64,000 nt of DNA. Origin: Dermanyssus gallinae (Eukaryota > Arthropoda > Arachnida > Mesostigmata > Dermanyssidae). The stretch is from the NCBI GenBank assembly GCA_003439945.1, contig QVRM01000429.1, positions 372,001-436,000 of the forward strand. Reading direction: 5' to 3'. A model generated the notes under the pieces. It was given only the letters and a program-made list of their open reading frames with translations. It was not told where the DNA came from and did not search any database. Below, piece by piece: positions 25,994 through 39,022 of this stretch. Numbering within the stretch: the stretch's first letter is position 1; the number at the start of each line of letters is the position of its first letter. The position numbers were made by a program, and so were the translations under genes.

Positions 25994-26845
25994 CGCTGCC
26001 TCAATGCCTCTCCTTTTGATGAGCCACGGCATGCTGCACCTATAAATCACTTTAATTTTGGCGCCCTGTTACCGTACAGTACTTGCAGTAAAATTTGAGT
26101 TTGAGTCACGTGTAAGAACGGTTGAACTGACGAATCGAAATGGGGTAGTGTATACATTAAATAACAGTAGTACACTAAACTGGTATATACTTACAATTTC
26201 CTTGTGGTTAAATACTGCCCTGTAAAACAATTTGGGGTTGATGGAGCTGCCCGACGTGCCTATCTTGGCTGGTGGTGTCTACCACCAGCGCCAATTATCC
26301 ACCTCCTTGATACCTCCACTTATCATTTATTTTTCATAAACCTGTGCTGCTCCGTCCTGCAGTCTAATTATTCGGGTTAGACATATACGTTTGCAAAGTA
26401 CCCTTGCTCTATTAGCATTTTGTCTAGGACTGTTATCTACGTGATGCACTACCCGCTTGAACTTGTACCTACCTGTATTGTACCAAAGAGATGGTAAGCT
26501 TTGCCTTGCCGCTTTAATTGCACAGCTGAACAGCTGCATAAAGTACTCATATTCGACACCGCTGGTTCGATACTGGCGTTTGTCATATATATGTATGCAT
26601 CGCCTTACAGCCAGCGTCACAACGTTTTGCTTCAATCTTTGCTTCAGGTGAGGGTGCTACTTGCGTCAAAGATAACGCGGATCCAAACGAATGTCGGCTA
26701 TCCTCTGATGAAGAGCCTGGTGAAGTTTGTGGTTGGCCATCTCGAGAAGGGCGGCAGCAAAGTAAAGTAGGTAAAGCAAGCCGAAAAAAGAAGAGTGTTT
26801 CTAAACCCCGTGATTGTGTGAAGGCTTTAGATCAGCGATTGTGAA

Positions 26846-26918
<73 letters not shown>

Positions 26919-28863
26919 TATACATATATATAACATTAATCTATCGAGATAAGCAATCCCACGCGGAATTTTCGACATATAACGCCCATTTCTTTGTATT
27001 CAAATGTTTTGAGATGTTACATCTGCAATTTCTGTGCGGGTAAACTTTAATTTAATCTATATGTATATGACGTCTGTAGACCAATTCTTGCGCCTGTAGT
27101 TGTGGGCCTCTGAACACCCCGAATTGATTTCCTTTTTTTTCTATTCGTGCGTGGCGTGCGCGTATCTAACAAACTGCACATTGGACAGGGTAAAGGCCAT
27201 TGAAAATTTTCCTGACTTTCTCCGCGGCTTTCCGGAGAACGAACTACCGACCCTCATTTCGCGTTTCCAGTGCATCAAGGACTTGGCTCAGCCTGGCGAT
27301 CGACCGGAGAAGACCGAACCAGTCCGTATTGCCTTGGCCAACACGCTTACTACTCTGGCTTTATTTGTTCGTATGTACATGTGTATATTCTGTCGAGCAT
27401 CTCAACTGTTAGTTAATTGAATTAAAAATTAATTTAATCTTGATTTAGTTTTGAGCTGATGTTTAGCGAGCTTATAGATTCACGCCGCGCTTAAATCACA
27501 CCCAGGACTTAGATATCGTGTAGAGGCCTAAATCATATCTAGGTCGTGATTAAGCATCGGGCCTCCTCTAGCTGTTTCGAACGCCCCTTGCTCCAAAATA
27601 CTCGAAGTATTCAGCTTGTTCTTTACCGCTTATATCAGAACCTTTAAATGGAATAATTCCTTATTCCATTTAAAGACTCTGATATAATTATAGATTACCT
27701 CATTAGGCGAAGTAACTTCACATTGATGAAAACACCGAGCCATTAAGTTATTAGAGCTTCCAATATTTTGCTTATGTGAGACTTGCTCAATGGCATAAAC
27801 TCGATGTATCAAATACATTCCAAACCGCGGCTAAAATCCTGCTAAAACTTCATTTATAATAGTAGCAATATCCATTACTTCGAGGTTCGTCAGGAAGAAA
27901 TTCTATGGATAACCGAACCAACTCGTTTCTAATGTTGCCGTTTCTTAGTCTTAGTGTCTCATTTAAAATAGCCTTTTAGTTAGGGGAGAAGTAAACTAAA
28001 AACTTAGCACAAGGAACGGTAAAATAGTAGTGCTCCTAAGGAAACGTTTAGCGCGATACTAGTTCCAGCGGAGAAACCGGCATAGCCCTATTGGTAAAAC
28101 AGACGTATAAATACAGAAGTGTCAAGTTGTCTAGCTTTAAGAATAAGTGGGTCGTGAAAATACAGCGCACCCTAGCATCGGCTGCAAGCGCAAAAGCTTT
28201 ATGATTATTTTTAGATTTGAAATGTTAATTAAATTCTGAAAAGCGGTAACCTCATTAGTCCTAACCTTTGCAAGTGCATACCGTAAAAATAGGGGGTCTC
28301 TTGTATGCGAGCTAACAGCTTAAATGCAACTGGTTAGTCAGCGCGAATACGTTAATAGTGAGTATATAAATACATATATTTATATACGCTGCCTTGCATC
28401 GCTGTAGCGGCGGAAACGTATCAATCGGAATACGTGCCGGTGCTCGAGGACCTGATGGCAGATGAAAGCCCAAAAGTGCGCGAGGCCCTCGTTTCGAACA
28501 TCAAACCAGTGGTGGCACTCATCGGCCAGGAGCGATTCGTGTCGACCTTCCAGGTAGGTCATTAGGGTCATGTCTTCAGAACGCAGTTGTTATGCGACAA
28601 TATACAGAAAAACAGTTTGGTGGCTCCAATGCCGTCGTGTTGTAGTACATTCAGCTGCTGCTGAGTCACAAGGTTGAGTCGGCACAAAAACTGACTACAA
28701 AATCATTTCGTAGTCAACTTTTTAATTGCCTCTCTGAAGGCAAAAATGTTAGTTTTTATTCATAAGACTTATTACTATAATCATATGAAGATAGGCTTTT
28801 TGATTAGTAATTGCAAAGAATGTAAATATCTATTAAATATCTTCGCTTAGTGCAGCGTCTGGC

Positions 28864-28894
<31 letters not shown>

Positions 28895-31800
28895 TACAGG
28901 CGTTGCTTGTAGGGTGCGTTAACAATCGTCCCAGAAGGTGTGAGGGAGTGTAGGCATCACACATTTCGTCAGGCAGTTCTGTGAGGGCTTGTAGCGGTCC
29001 TATACTTTGCGTCGTTTTACCAGTTCCAGTGTTGTAAACTGCAGCCAATTTGATCAGACTGTCTGCCGTGCGCTCCATGAGCATAAGCCCAAGTCACTCT
29101 ACAAATAATACCCCACGTATAAACCTGCGCACATGCTATATTGTTCTTATCCCTCGTGCAAGACTTTGGGATCGGTGATGCTCTCAGTCAACCACCATGG
29201 ATCTCCTATTGCCGGTATCGGCAAACGTTTACTCTTGAAAATAAAATCAGTTTAGTTTATGAATGTCACTGTCGTCTGGTATGCTAGGCTATGCATAAGG
29301 GTGAACGATCTGGCTGGTACATGGCAAGCCCCGATATTCTTAAACACGATGTTTGAAGGCCTACTTGACTATATCGCTAGCTTTATGCTGGTGTCTTAAT
29401 AGGTAAAGGGTGTCTTTCTCCGAGTTTTGGTTTAAGGGACTAGTGCGCTAGTTCGCGGGGGAGCACCGCTGCGATCTCTAGTGTCGATCAAAATATCTTC
29501 GAACGATGTTCATTGAAAATAGATAATAGACCATATCACTGAGACTCAGCGGCCACGTTCTCAAAAGAACTGTTGAGGATACCCTAGATATCACAACCTG
29601 TTTGGCCATTTAGAGGCGATGTCTCTTAGTATTTGCAAGTTGGGAAGGCTACTAAGTTTTAAAAGCCCCTGGCGTAAATTTGAAACGATTAATCTTATAG
29701 CCGGTGAATTGGTGGGCCATAGAGCCATAGCCAGACCTACAGTATACTCCTCTATACATCTATACACCAAAATTTAGCAGAGATGCTTCTGCACATTAGC
29801 GTAAACCTTCTTGCGCTTTTGCTTTTATTGTTTCACTTAGCTGTTTATCTGAGGCTGCTTTTGTGCTGATAGTTATTCACGTCACCCATGTGGTCGGTGG
29901 AGAGGAGGGTTTGTATAAGAGAAAATAAATAAATCTATTTTCAACCAACCAGGTTGGGACTCTCCCCTGTCTGTGTTTGGGTGTGACTTGATATATGCCA
30001 TTCCTCCAGAGCGCCAGAGAATAGACGTTTTTTGGAGTTTGCCTAAAAATTACTATTTTCGCGCTATCTGTTCCGCTATTTATATCAGGTGGAACTTTTT
30101 GAGCTATGCTTGAAAATGTTGCACCTTTTGTGTGGGCCACAGTGTGCCACCGATGTCATTTTATTTTCCAAAAAGGCACCTATAGGCTCCTAACATGTTT
30201 AGCCACAATAAATACATCCCCACAGTCAGGATTAAACCTGGAATCGAGTATATCATAAGCAAGGGAAGTATTACGCACAGGCAACCCACGCCACCACGAC
30301 ATGCACACGAGTCTATTGTTTTGCCGCAGGGGGCGCTATCTCCGCTCTCACATTTATCACGGTTATTATTGTCCTTGTTCAAGTGGCAGGCGTCAACGCG
30401 TTACCGTGGATGCTCACGGGTTGAGTGCTGGCAGGTGCTTTCAACCTGGCGGTAACTTGCTGTGCTTTGGCAAGAGTTAAAGTGCTATATGCTTTGCTAG
30501 AAATAGGCGACACACTATATTGTAGGAGGGCGTAATCCTAAGACAAAATTGGCACATAAGATGGGCAACGTGACGTCCTATCTGCGCTAGAATGGAAAAC
30601 ATGTAATCTATGTAATACGCACACTCTTGGCGCAGCTTTGGCTAAGCTGGTTAATTATATGCTACAATCTGCACAAATAACGCTCGTAAGATGATATTTC
30701 TTGACCACCGTTAAACCACACAACGCACAACGTTTACAGCACAATTTAACGCAAGCAGATTGTTTTCTATAATCAACTTCTTGTAAAGCAAACACTGAGC
30801 ACACGGTAGCCCGACTTCGTTGGTCACCTTTAACGTGGTCGCGTTACTGAACATGCAAGGCAAGGCATGAAGTATAAGCAAATTGTTGTCTAAAATTGCA
30901 CAGGAGAAACGACACCAAATGTACGTGAAGTTAGAACGAACTATACGCTACACTCATAAGTCTAAAATTCTCGCATTTGAGCAAAAGTTTGGTCACAGTT
31001 TTGCCCAGCTCTTAATGCTTGCATTTTCTTCCGTTGGTCCATAGCAGATACATTAAGTTGTGTTAGCGTATTTTAAGTTGGTAACGTACAGCGAAATTTT
31101 GTACGTCAGCGCTGACTGTTTTGCAGGATGTCGTCATCGAGATGGGCACTCACCCGAGCTGGAGAGTGCGATTCTCTGTGCTAAACGCCATGGCGGTTAT
31201 GAGTTTTCCATCGGAAGTTGTTGGAAACCTTCTCTCGGCAATGCTTAAGGACGAGGTAAGCGATCGTGCTTGCTTACAGATTTCTGGCTAGCGATTTTAT
31301 TGACTGTTGTGCATAACTATAATATAACGTATTTGCTCTATTGGACAATCATCACGTCTATACCAGACACATAGTTCATGGCTCTCATCATCTGGTCTGT
31401 TCCAATACGAATTTTCACGAGAAGTACACGGAGTGCGTCCGTCGACTGACGTGTTTAAAGCGTTTGTGTATCATGCGTTTGCCTGCCTGGCCTTAGCGAC
31501 GAAGGTTCGAGGAGTAATGTTCACAGACAGAAAGAAACATGTTGTCGAAGTGGCTTATAAGAGTAGAGGAACCACGAGGGCACGAGGGAGCCATTTGTGC
31601 GCATGTTGCTCTGTTTCTAGCAACAAGCGAAGGTCTCAATGCTCTAGGTATTTTCTCCGCCTCTCGACATTTCACATTCGTCTGCATCACCTCTTGAGGA
31701 TAATGAAGAGACACCGCATACCGAGATATATTGAGGCAAGAAGGCGTCAGTCAACTGCGTCCGGAAATGTACCCTACGGATATCATTGAGCTAAGGATTC

Positions 31801-34800
31801 GCCTTCTTCAATTAGCATTGTTTGACGGCATACTGCCAAAAAAAATTCGAGTTTACGCAATTATGTACTGACATCCATGGCTGACTGTACATGAAATACC
31901 TCGCGGAGTCGTTCCTTGAATTGGAAATAGGAGTCTAATCGCGATCACTAAAATAAGGTCACTAAAATCACCATGGTCACTAAAATCAGCTTCAATAGTG
32001 TATAAGAGTGCCGTCGGCAAGGTAAACTATTTGCTCCGGTTTTTAGTTTGTAGCAAACACGCCAATTATGGACGATCTTATGTGGCTCTCGAGCGTTGGA
32101 TTGGTGGGGTCTGTAATGATTCAGCATCTGAATTCGACAAGCCTATACAATAAGGCTCTCGTACGCAGGGTGTCGGTCCGAGTCTAATCGACTGTTTAAA
32201 TCTCCTAGAGCAAATAATGGGTAGGGTCGTTATGTATAATGGCTAAACAGCAGGTCAGTTTTTCTACCAGTACAGAAATGTTCTCTTTCGATAGGAGACG
32301 AACGTAACCGTGCAGTTGTTAATAAGTTTTCATTTTTCGCTCTTTGTCCTGCAAATGAAGTCATGACTATCGTTGTCGATGAAATCCAGTAATCGGACAA
32401 ACTCGTAGTCACCCACGTTACTTTTCAAAGCAAAGTGCTATATAAAGACATATATTGTTTCCGGTTTAGCGCCACACTTCATATTGTGGGCACGTATTTT
32501 CGTATCTATATAACACATCTATATAACACAAAATCATTTTAATTTCACATAAAATGGTGTGCGACACAATTAGTATGATCATATATATTGTTTTAAGTAT
32601 ACGAACTTCTGAAAGATGAATTGAACCCAAAAGGGCGAGTACTATTTAAATTTGCGTAGGCCCATCCGTCCAATAGTCCCCAAAAGGACGAGTACTATTT
32701 GAATTTGCATGGGCTTATTTGATCAACCGTCAAGCAAATAATCCGTTTAGGAACTCACATCGGGCCACAGCTTATGGAGCGATTGATCGCTAGCTCTTTA
32801 AATTATTGGAGCGTACATCAAAAAAATCACTACCAATTTAGACTTGCTTAGTTTACGTAGAGCAAATATGTTCCCCTGCGTAACAACTGATTCGATACTG
32901 GGAACAACATCACCTTCGGAGGACATCTGAACCGCAGGCGTCTTAGGAACATCTCTTGAAATTACATGTGTCATGTCGTGTCTAGTGGATAGAATTTCTG
33001 CCCGAGCCAGAGTTAAAAGGGTAAACTGTTGCGCTCAAGCATTGCTGTATTTCTTCTCTTTTTTCCTTATGCGGCCAACTGCCGTTTTGTGTGGTGTGGG
33101 ACATCTCTTAGCCTCCATACTCTCTTAAAAACTTTTCTTGCGGTGACTGACGGCTCTTCTTAATTTTTGAGTGTCAGGCTCGGGCGTAAGCCTCTGTCTC
33201 TAATTCTTTCTACTTACATGTTCTTCAATCGGTACAAGTATCTGAGATCTGCCGTTTTTGGTGGTGCTGTGTCTTGTCGTGCGATGTCTTCATTGTCGTC
33301 AGTACTATACGTGGTTGTCTATATAGTGTCACTATGTTTTCACCGGTTGCTACCTCACCTTGATTTGGTGTTCTCTTTTTCGTCTACACTGCAGGTTTTT
33401 TTTTAATTTAGTACGTAGTAATTTCTCTTTAAACAATACGATTTGTGTGCGCAGGTGCGTTTGCTCTTCATCCGACCCAGTAATAATCCAACGTAGTTTG
33501 ACGCTATCAAGGCGGTATTGAGGCATTTTACGTGTTTTGACCGCTTGTCAGACCGCTTATGCATGGCGTTTATCAATACCCTGATTCTTAACAACAGTAC
33601 ATGATCCTATTCTTAGTATATGTTTTAACCATCGTCTACAACGATATTCCCATTATTTTAAAGCTTTAGCTGCTGCACAGTTCATTGTCGGGGGTAGCTC
33701 AGTCCTCTCACATGCACCGTGTCTGGCACTTATCTTCTTGTCTAGTAGAATAATCAACCGCAGACCGAGTGCGAAATACTCTTAACAGCGTTCTACCGCA
33801 ATTGCTTGTCTTCGAGAATGCACAGGTGTGGGTGTGCATGACAAATGCTTGTCACACGTACACAGATCTGCACGAATAGTGGCTCTCTTATTCTAGTGGC
33901 AACGGCTGTTCATTTCCCTCCTGCCACATTTCGCTCCATTGGGAGAATTGTGGACAGCCGGACGCCCACTGGTGGTCATATTCAAGCCTCGCCACACATG
34001 CTCGTAAACCTCCGGCGGTTAGTTTGTCATTCACTTTTTGTGGAGGAGAATAAATTAATAATATTACGCACTGTCACCATCTGCCGGCTGTCCGTTCATT
34101 GGCCCCGTGGGTTGGTTCTACATTCTGCAGAGATAAATACCCATTTTACTAACCTACCCCATTGAGCTTTACTCTCTGCCATTTTGGATCTTCCCAGCCA
34201 GTGCTTCAGGCGAAACAAATTAGTGGTAAGCTCCATATGCATGGCCGTGCTTATTTTTCGACTTTTCCTCCGTGTTTTCTTGTTGTTCCCTTCTGTACAG
34301 GGGTCTTCGCATTTCGCGTATTCTGTGAGATACGCCCGTTTGGGAAAATAAGCCACCGTGCACCTTTAGTGCCATATAACGCTGCTAGAAGGTTCGATAT
34401 CTCTGCCTGACGTTTTGGAACATGACATTTTAAGTAATAATCTTTATGTGTTAACGCTCTCTTGCGTTGGACCTAAAAAAAACTCTCACTAATGAATACA
34501 TTAATTTGTTATGCTCAGTGAATGTGATCAATGAAAAACAGAGAAAGCATACCAGCGGTCTGTGCGTATGTAGGTAAAGTGATCGTGTCCGAACTTGTGT
34601 GTAGGAGTCCGCCAATAGCAAATAGGAGACAGTGGATCATAAGAAAACCTGCCTATTATGGAATTTGCTGTTTTGTGGCCGGTGCAGCTCTCACTTCATT
34701 GATCAGCACACCAACAGTAAAAAATGAAGAATACGACACTTATGCTGACATCGGCTGAAGTTTTGTTACAATAAAACCAAGCACGGCAGGGGGAACCTCC

Positions 34801-36522
34801 AGCTTCAGAATGAGGGCTAGAGGGCTCCTCAAAACATGCCAAACTAGCGTAAACGGGGGGTGGCTGCCAGCTGTCAAACAAGGTCGAAACCCTATGTTGT
34901 ATACTGTGTAGGCACTGCAGAAAAGGCATACAAGTGTGCAACTCGAAGGACATGGCTTAGAAGGTAGGAAACCGCATGTGCCGTACTGCTACATCATCAC
35001 ATAGACACAACTAGGTGCGTACAGCCAATAAAAATCGCATTACTGATCTGGTGTTTATGCGACGACCTGCAGGATGATGGACCTGATGATGGACTGTGGA
35101 CCGACAGCGATGAAATATAACAGACGACGGTGACAGAGCAGGTCAGTAGAGTTGGGCTAATAGTGATGCCGCCAATTGCGGCTGGACTGAGGAGGACTAA
35201 TAACGGCTATAGGAGCCGAAGCTCGACAAAAGAAACACAAATACCAGGCCACTCGAGAGACCAGCAACGAACACGGCGAAAGGCAAGTACGCAATTTACG
35301 ACAAGCCATGTCCAGAGATTCTATAGATAATTCAAAGTCCAATGCACAAGTACAAACGAGTCGTATTCGGTATGAGGAATCTGCCGATGCAGAAGGGTCT
35401 TATTTAAGCTCTTCAACGCCATCCTTCTCTGCGTACGTTGCTGCCTCACTCCACCAACAAGGCTCTGGTAGAACACACAGCTGTTTTTCTACCAGGCAGA
35501 CAAACGTGAGCAGCGCCATGAAAAAGTAACTAACTCACAAGGAAACAGATCGCAGGGACAGCAGTGCCAGACACAGCACCAGCGACAAGGTAGGCATGAC
35601 GCCCTTAACTGTCAAAGCAACGACGAAGGAAAAGGGAACATTTTCGAAGTTAGTCTATAAGCCGTGCAATGGCGCCTCCCGACAACCATGAAAGAGGATG
35701 GCGCTACAACAGATTGCGGGGCCAGAGCAGTGTTCCGTTGCCGGTGGCTGCAACCACAACGACAAAACTTCCTTAAATTATTTTTTCGGGCTGACTCTCA
35801 GCCAGCATTTAACGCCCACAACACTGCCTTCGCGTTGCTGCTGCGTAAAACGGGCGCCGCAAAGGCAAATGTGCAACGATGAGGCTTGAACCCGTGCACC
35901 TACATATTATACGTGTCTCTCCTCCGGTCGCGAGGTGCACGCGAATGCACCACGTTAGCGGACTTGACTTCCCAAAGGGCACTTCAAGTTTTCTAAGATC
36001 GGATTATTTAAAAGGTAAGGCTAGAGAAAGGATCCTTGGTGATCCTTCCCGCAAGACGAGTTCAAGTCAAATAGAGGAAAAATTAACTTTTCTGGTGTTG
36101 GCAATATTAAGAGAGGTGGCACGCTTTTAGCCAATGCGTTTTACCGAAGTGCTATGCATCAAGCTACAATAAAGCGTGTGGAAAAAACGGAATCACAGAT
36201 TCTACATGAAGCACGCATTTATGGTGGAAATAATGTCACGGTATCGATGGCCACTTACAATATGGACGAGAGTGGATTCATGCCAACACAGGTTAAGAGG
36301 ATGAAAGCCTTCAGTAACCTGTACCGACTTAGTAGCACATAACCTTATTGGGTGAGCACGACTTTGTGCAACGATTGGACCCCACTGAGGACCTTTCCCA
36401 TTCAGGAGACCACGATAACAAGAGGGTTCTAGCAGGCCGGAAACGCAAAACTCAATTAAAGCGCGGTGCTACTTGCCCCGTTAGATTGGGTGACGTCGGC
36501 CCGTTGAGAACGGAATCATCTA

Positions 36523-36582
<60 letters not shown>

Positions 36583-37714
36583 TAGTTTGGATCTTTAAGG
36601 CCATTTATACCCACCAAAGGGAATATTAAATCTCACTCTATTCTACTAAATTACTTCGTTTATCAGTTGAATTATTGTATTGTTTTTCACAAAAAGACAG
36701 ACCGGGAATAGACACTTCGTGATTAAATGATTGCCAAGCGTGACTCTTATTGTTGCCTCGTCATTTTCTACAGCGATAGACGCCAGCTTGCCGAACTATA
36801 CGAGGGGAGCCTTTTCCTACTCTACACCGAGTTTGTCCGCATTTGCCTCAAACTCTTTGTTCTGAATCGTCTGAGCATGCCAATGGCCTTATGCTAATCG
36901 TTCGCACTCCCGAGGGAGAGAGAGAGTAGGAGGTGAAGGGTAGAAGAGTCCCCGAGTATTTCCGGTGTCTGTACAAGTATCAGAAAACTTCATAGATCTC
37001 ACTTTGCAGCGCTGTCTATTCTCAGTCGTACTATTCTCCTACATATGCTACGCGGGCGCTGGAAACTCTTCTTCGACTGGGTCGAAGTCTAAAGTCTAGC
37101 TGAGCTAGAAGGTCGAAGCGTTACCACAGACAATCAGCTAAAGCGAACGTGTATAGTAGCGTGGCTCCGACTTGGTTTCGGATTTTGAGAGTCTACGCTT
37201 CGCATTCGCTTTTATAGCCTAACGGGAGTGACTCAGAGTCGACGTGCGCTGATAACAAGATGAGCAACAAGTGGGCCTGGAGATTATGAGCATGCTCATT
37301 AATTAGCCGTTGGTCGGCCCACACCCACCTCTGCGCTTTGTTTGCTTTCGTGCTGTTTTCGTGTTCAACTACTGATTGATTTTTCGATTATTAGAACAGC
37401 GGTAAAATTACCCGCAGAGAGTAACACGAGATAATTACTTTGTTTATAGTACCTCTTTTCATACTATCTTACTATTTGACTAAAGTATGTTCTAATTGGT
37501 TGTGGGCGGCTTTTTTCAAATATTATGACATGGTCCTCGGCTACTGTTGCATAGGAGTTGTTTACCAAAAAAAAACAGCTTTGCACACTTGTGAATCGAG
37601 TGAAGCTTTTTTCTATTCAATTATTTCTATGTTGTATTTAAAATAACTTTATATAAGTGCCCGCGAGGCATATGGAATGATTCTGTATCTAGTGCGGATG
37701 AACGTGCTTTGTTG

Positions 37715-37805
<91 letters not shown>

Positions 37806-38983
37806 TTTGATGTCGGATGGCCTCGACACTAGCTACAGTGTAATAAAAACACTCCATTATAATAACGACAAGTTCATAATAGCGTGATTTTTTTATACGT
37901 ATATATTGTACATATCTCCAAGACAATGACAGCGGGCGGGCCACAAATAAACTGGTTTTCGGTCAAACAAAATCTATACAGCGAGTAGGAAAAAACTAAT
38001 AAAGTTGTAATTCACGAAATACATAGAACCCCCCCCCCCCCCTAATACACTGTACAGTAAGAATATAGCCAATCATAACGCAAAAATAACTATTACTAGT
38101 ATTATTATGAATGCAAGTTTATTTATATAACTTTGTTGTGTTGGCACCTGGATAACGAACCATTGGTATTATTATATGTACAGTTTGTCACCATGCCCAC
38201 AAACATGCATGAGTCATGCACATTCTTTTTTGTATATAACGGGGACTCGTAATGAGTTTTCTTTCATCGCTGTTCTACGTTTTTGTTGTGTCTGAATTGT
38301 AGTGTTTTGAGTTGCGTTCGGCGGCCGCCGCTCAGGTGAAAGACATCATTACCAGGTATCCGGGCACGCCGGTCGTAGACAGGATACTTCGTTTGCTTAT
38401 CGAGCTGGCCGGTACGAAAGACAAGTTTGCGCTACGCGTGACGGCTCTGAAAGCCCTCGACGGGTCGATGTCTGTCTTCTCTCTGCGCTACATCGACGAG
38501 TGAGTTGAAGGACCGAACCAATCTTTTTTTTTAAGATATACGATGAGTTGAAGACCGAACCGACCTGACTTATATATAGTCATAGTAAATTGGCACAAAT
38601 TTGTAACTCATTTTTTGGTATGTGGTTTTACATACAGGTTTGTAGATTCTTACTCTTATTATGCACTAACGTAGTAACTTGCCAGTAATTGACTTACCGT
38701 GTCTGTTCTCTCAACATATGTGTCATGGTCCGAGTCTTATCAACCAACTGGACAACCTCGGCCTAAATTCTGTGAACTTTCTGAACTGAAAAATGTGTTA
38801 GCACCGTCATCTCTATAGTGTATTGTTAACTACCACTGTCTCAGCCGTAGTCATAGAAGTTAAGCGACTTTTGAGCAAATTCTCTGCATCTCTACGGGGA
38901 CCTTGGTGTGAGTCTTCAGCAGCATAAGGGACTATTAATTATAAATCACCCTGACAGGGCTATTTTGGGTATCGATTTTATGT

Positions 38984-39022
<39 letters not shown>

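Larger units (their letters stand above)
19281..26647. other. Intron 4
   Basis: 7367 nt. It is mostly a family A long-TIR element (from 19404) split by an R1-like LINE (19839-25418). After that come long (TA)n tracts (25602-25668, 25882-25992), and unassigned sequence at 25993-26647 with a small hairpin around 26262-26293 (CTGGTGGT, GTCT loop, ACCACCAG). Confidence 0.7.
31256..38302. other. Intron 8
   Basis: 7047 nt. Recognised contents are a 53-bp two-copy direct repeat (32626-32731), a minus-strand SINE (35648-35970) and (TA)n tracts at 36524-36577 and 37719-37800. There is a poly-C run at about 38030-38042. Other parts, including 33.1-35.6 kb, show only short open frames without recognisable domains. 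Confidence 0.6.

Noticed and set aside
30161..30382. Minus-strand open frame with a hydrophobic, membrane-like centre
   Set aside because: No ATG, no credible splice acceptor, and no neighbouring exon; kept only as a note under intron 7.
34096..34356. 86-codon minus-strand open frame rich in basic residues
   Set aside because: Starts with ATG but shows no recognisable domain, and flanking frames are closed; composition alone is not enough.
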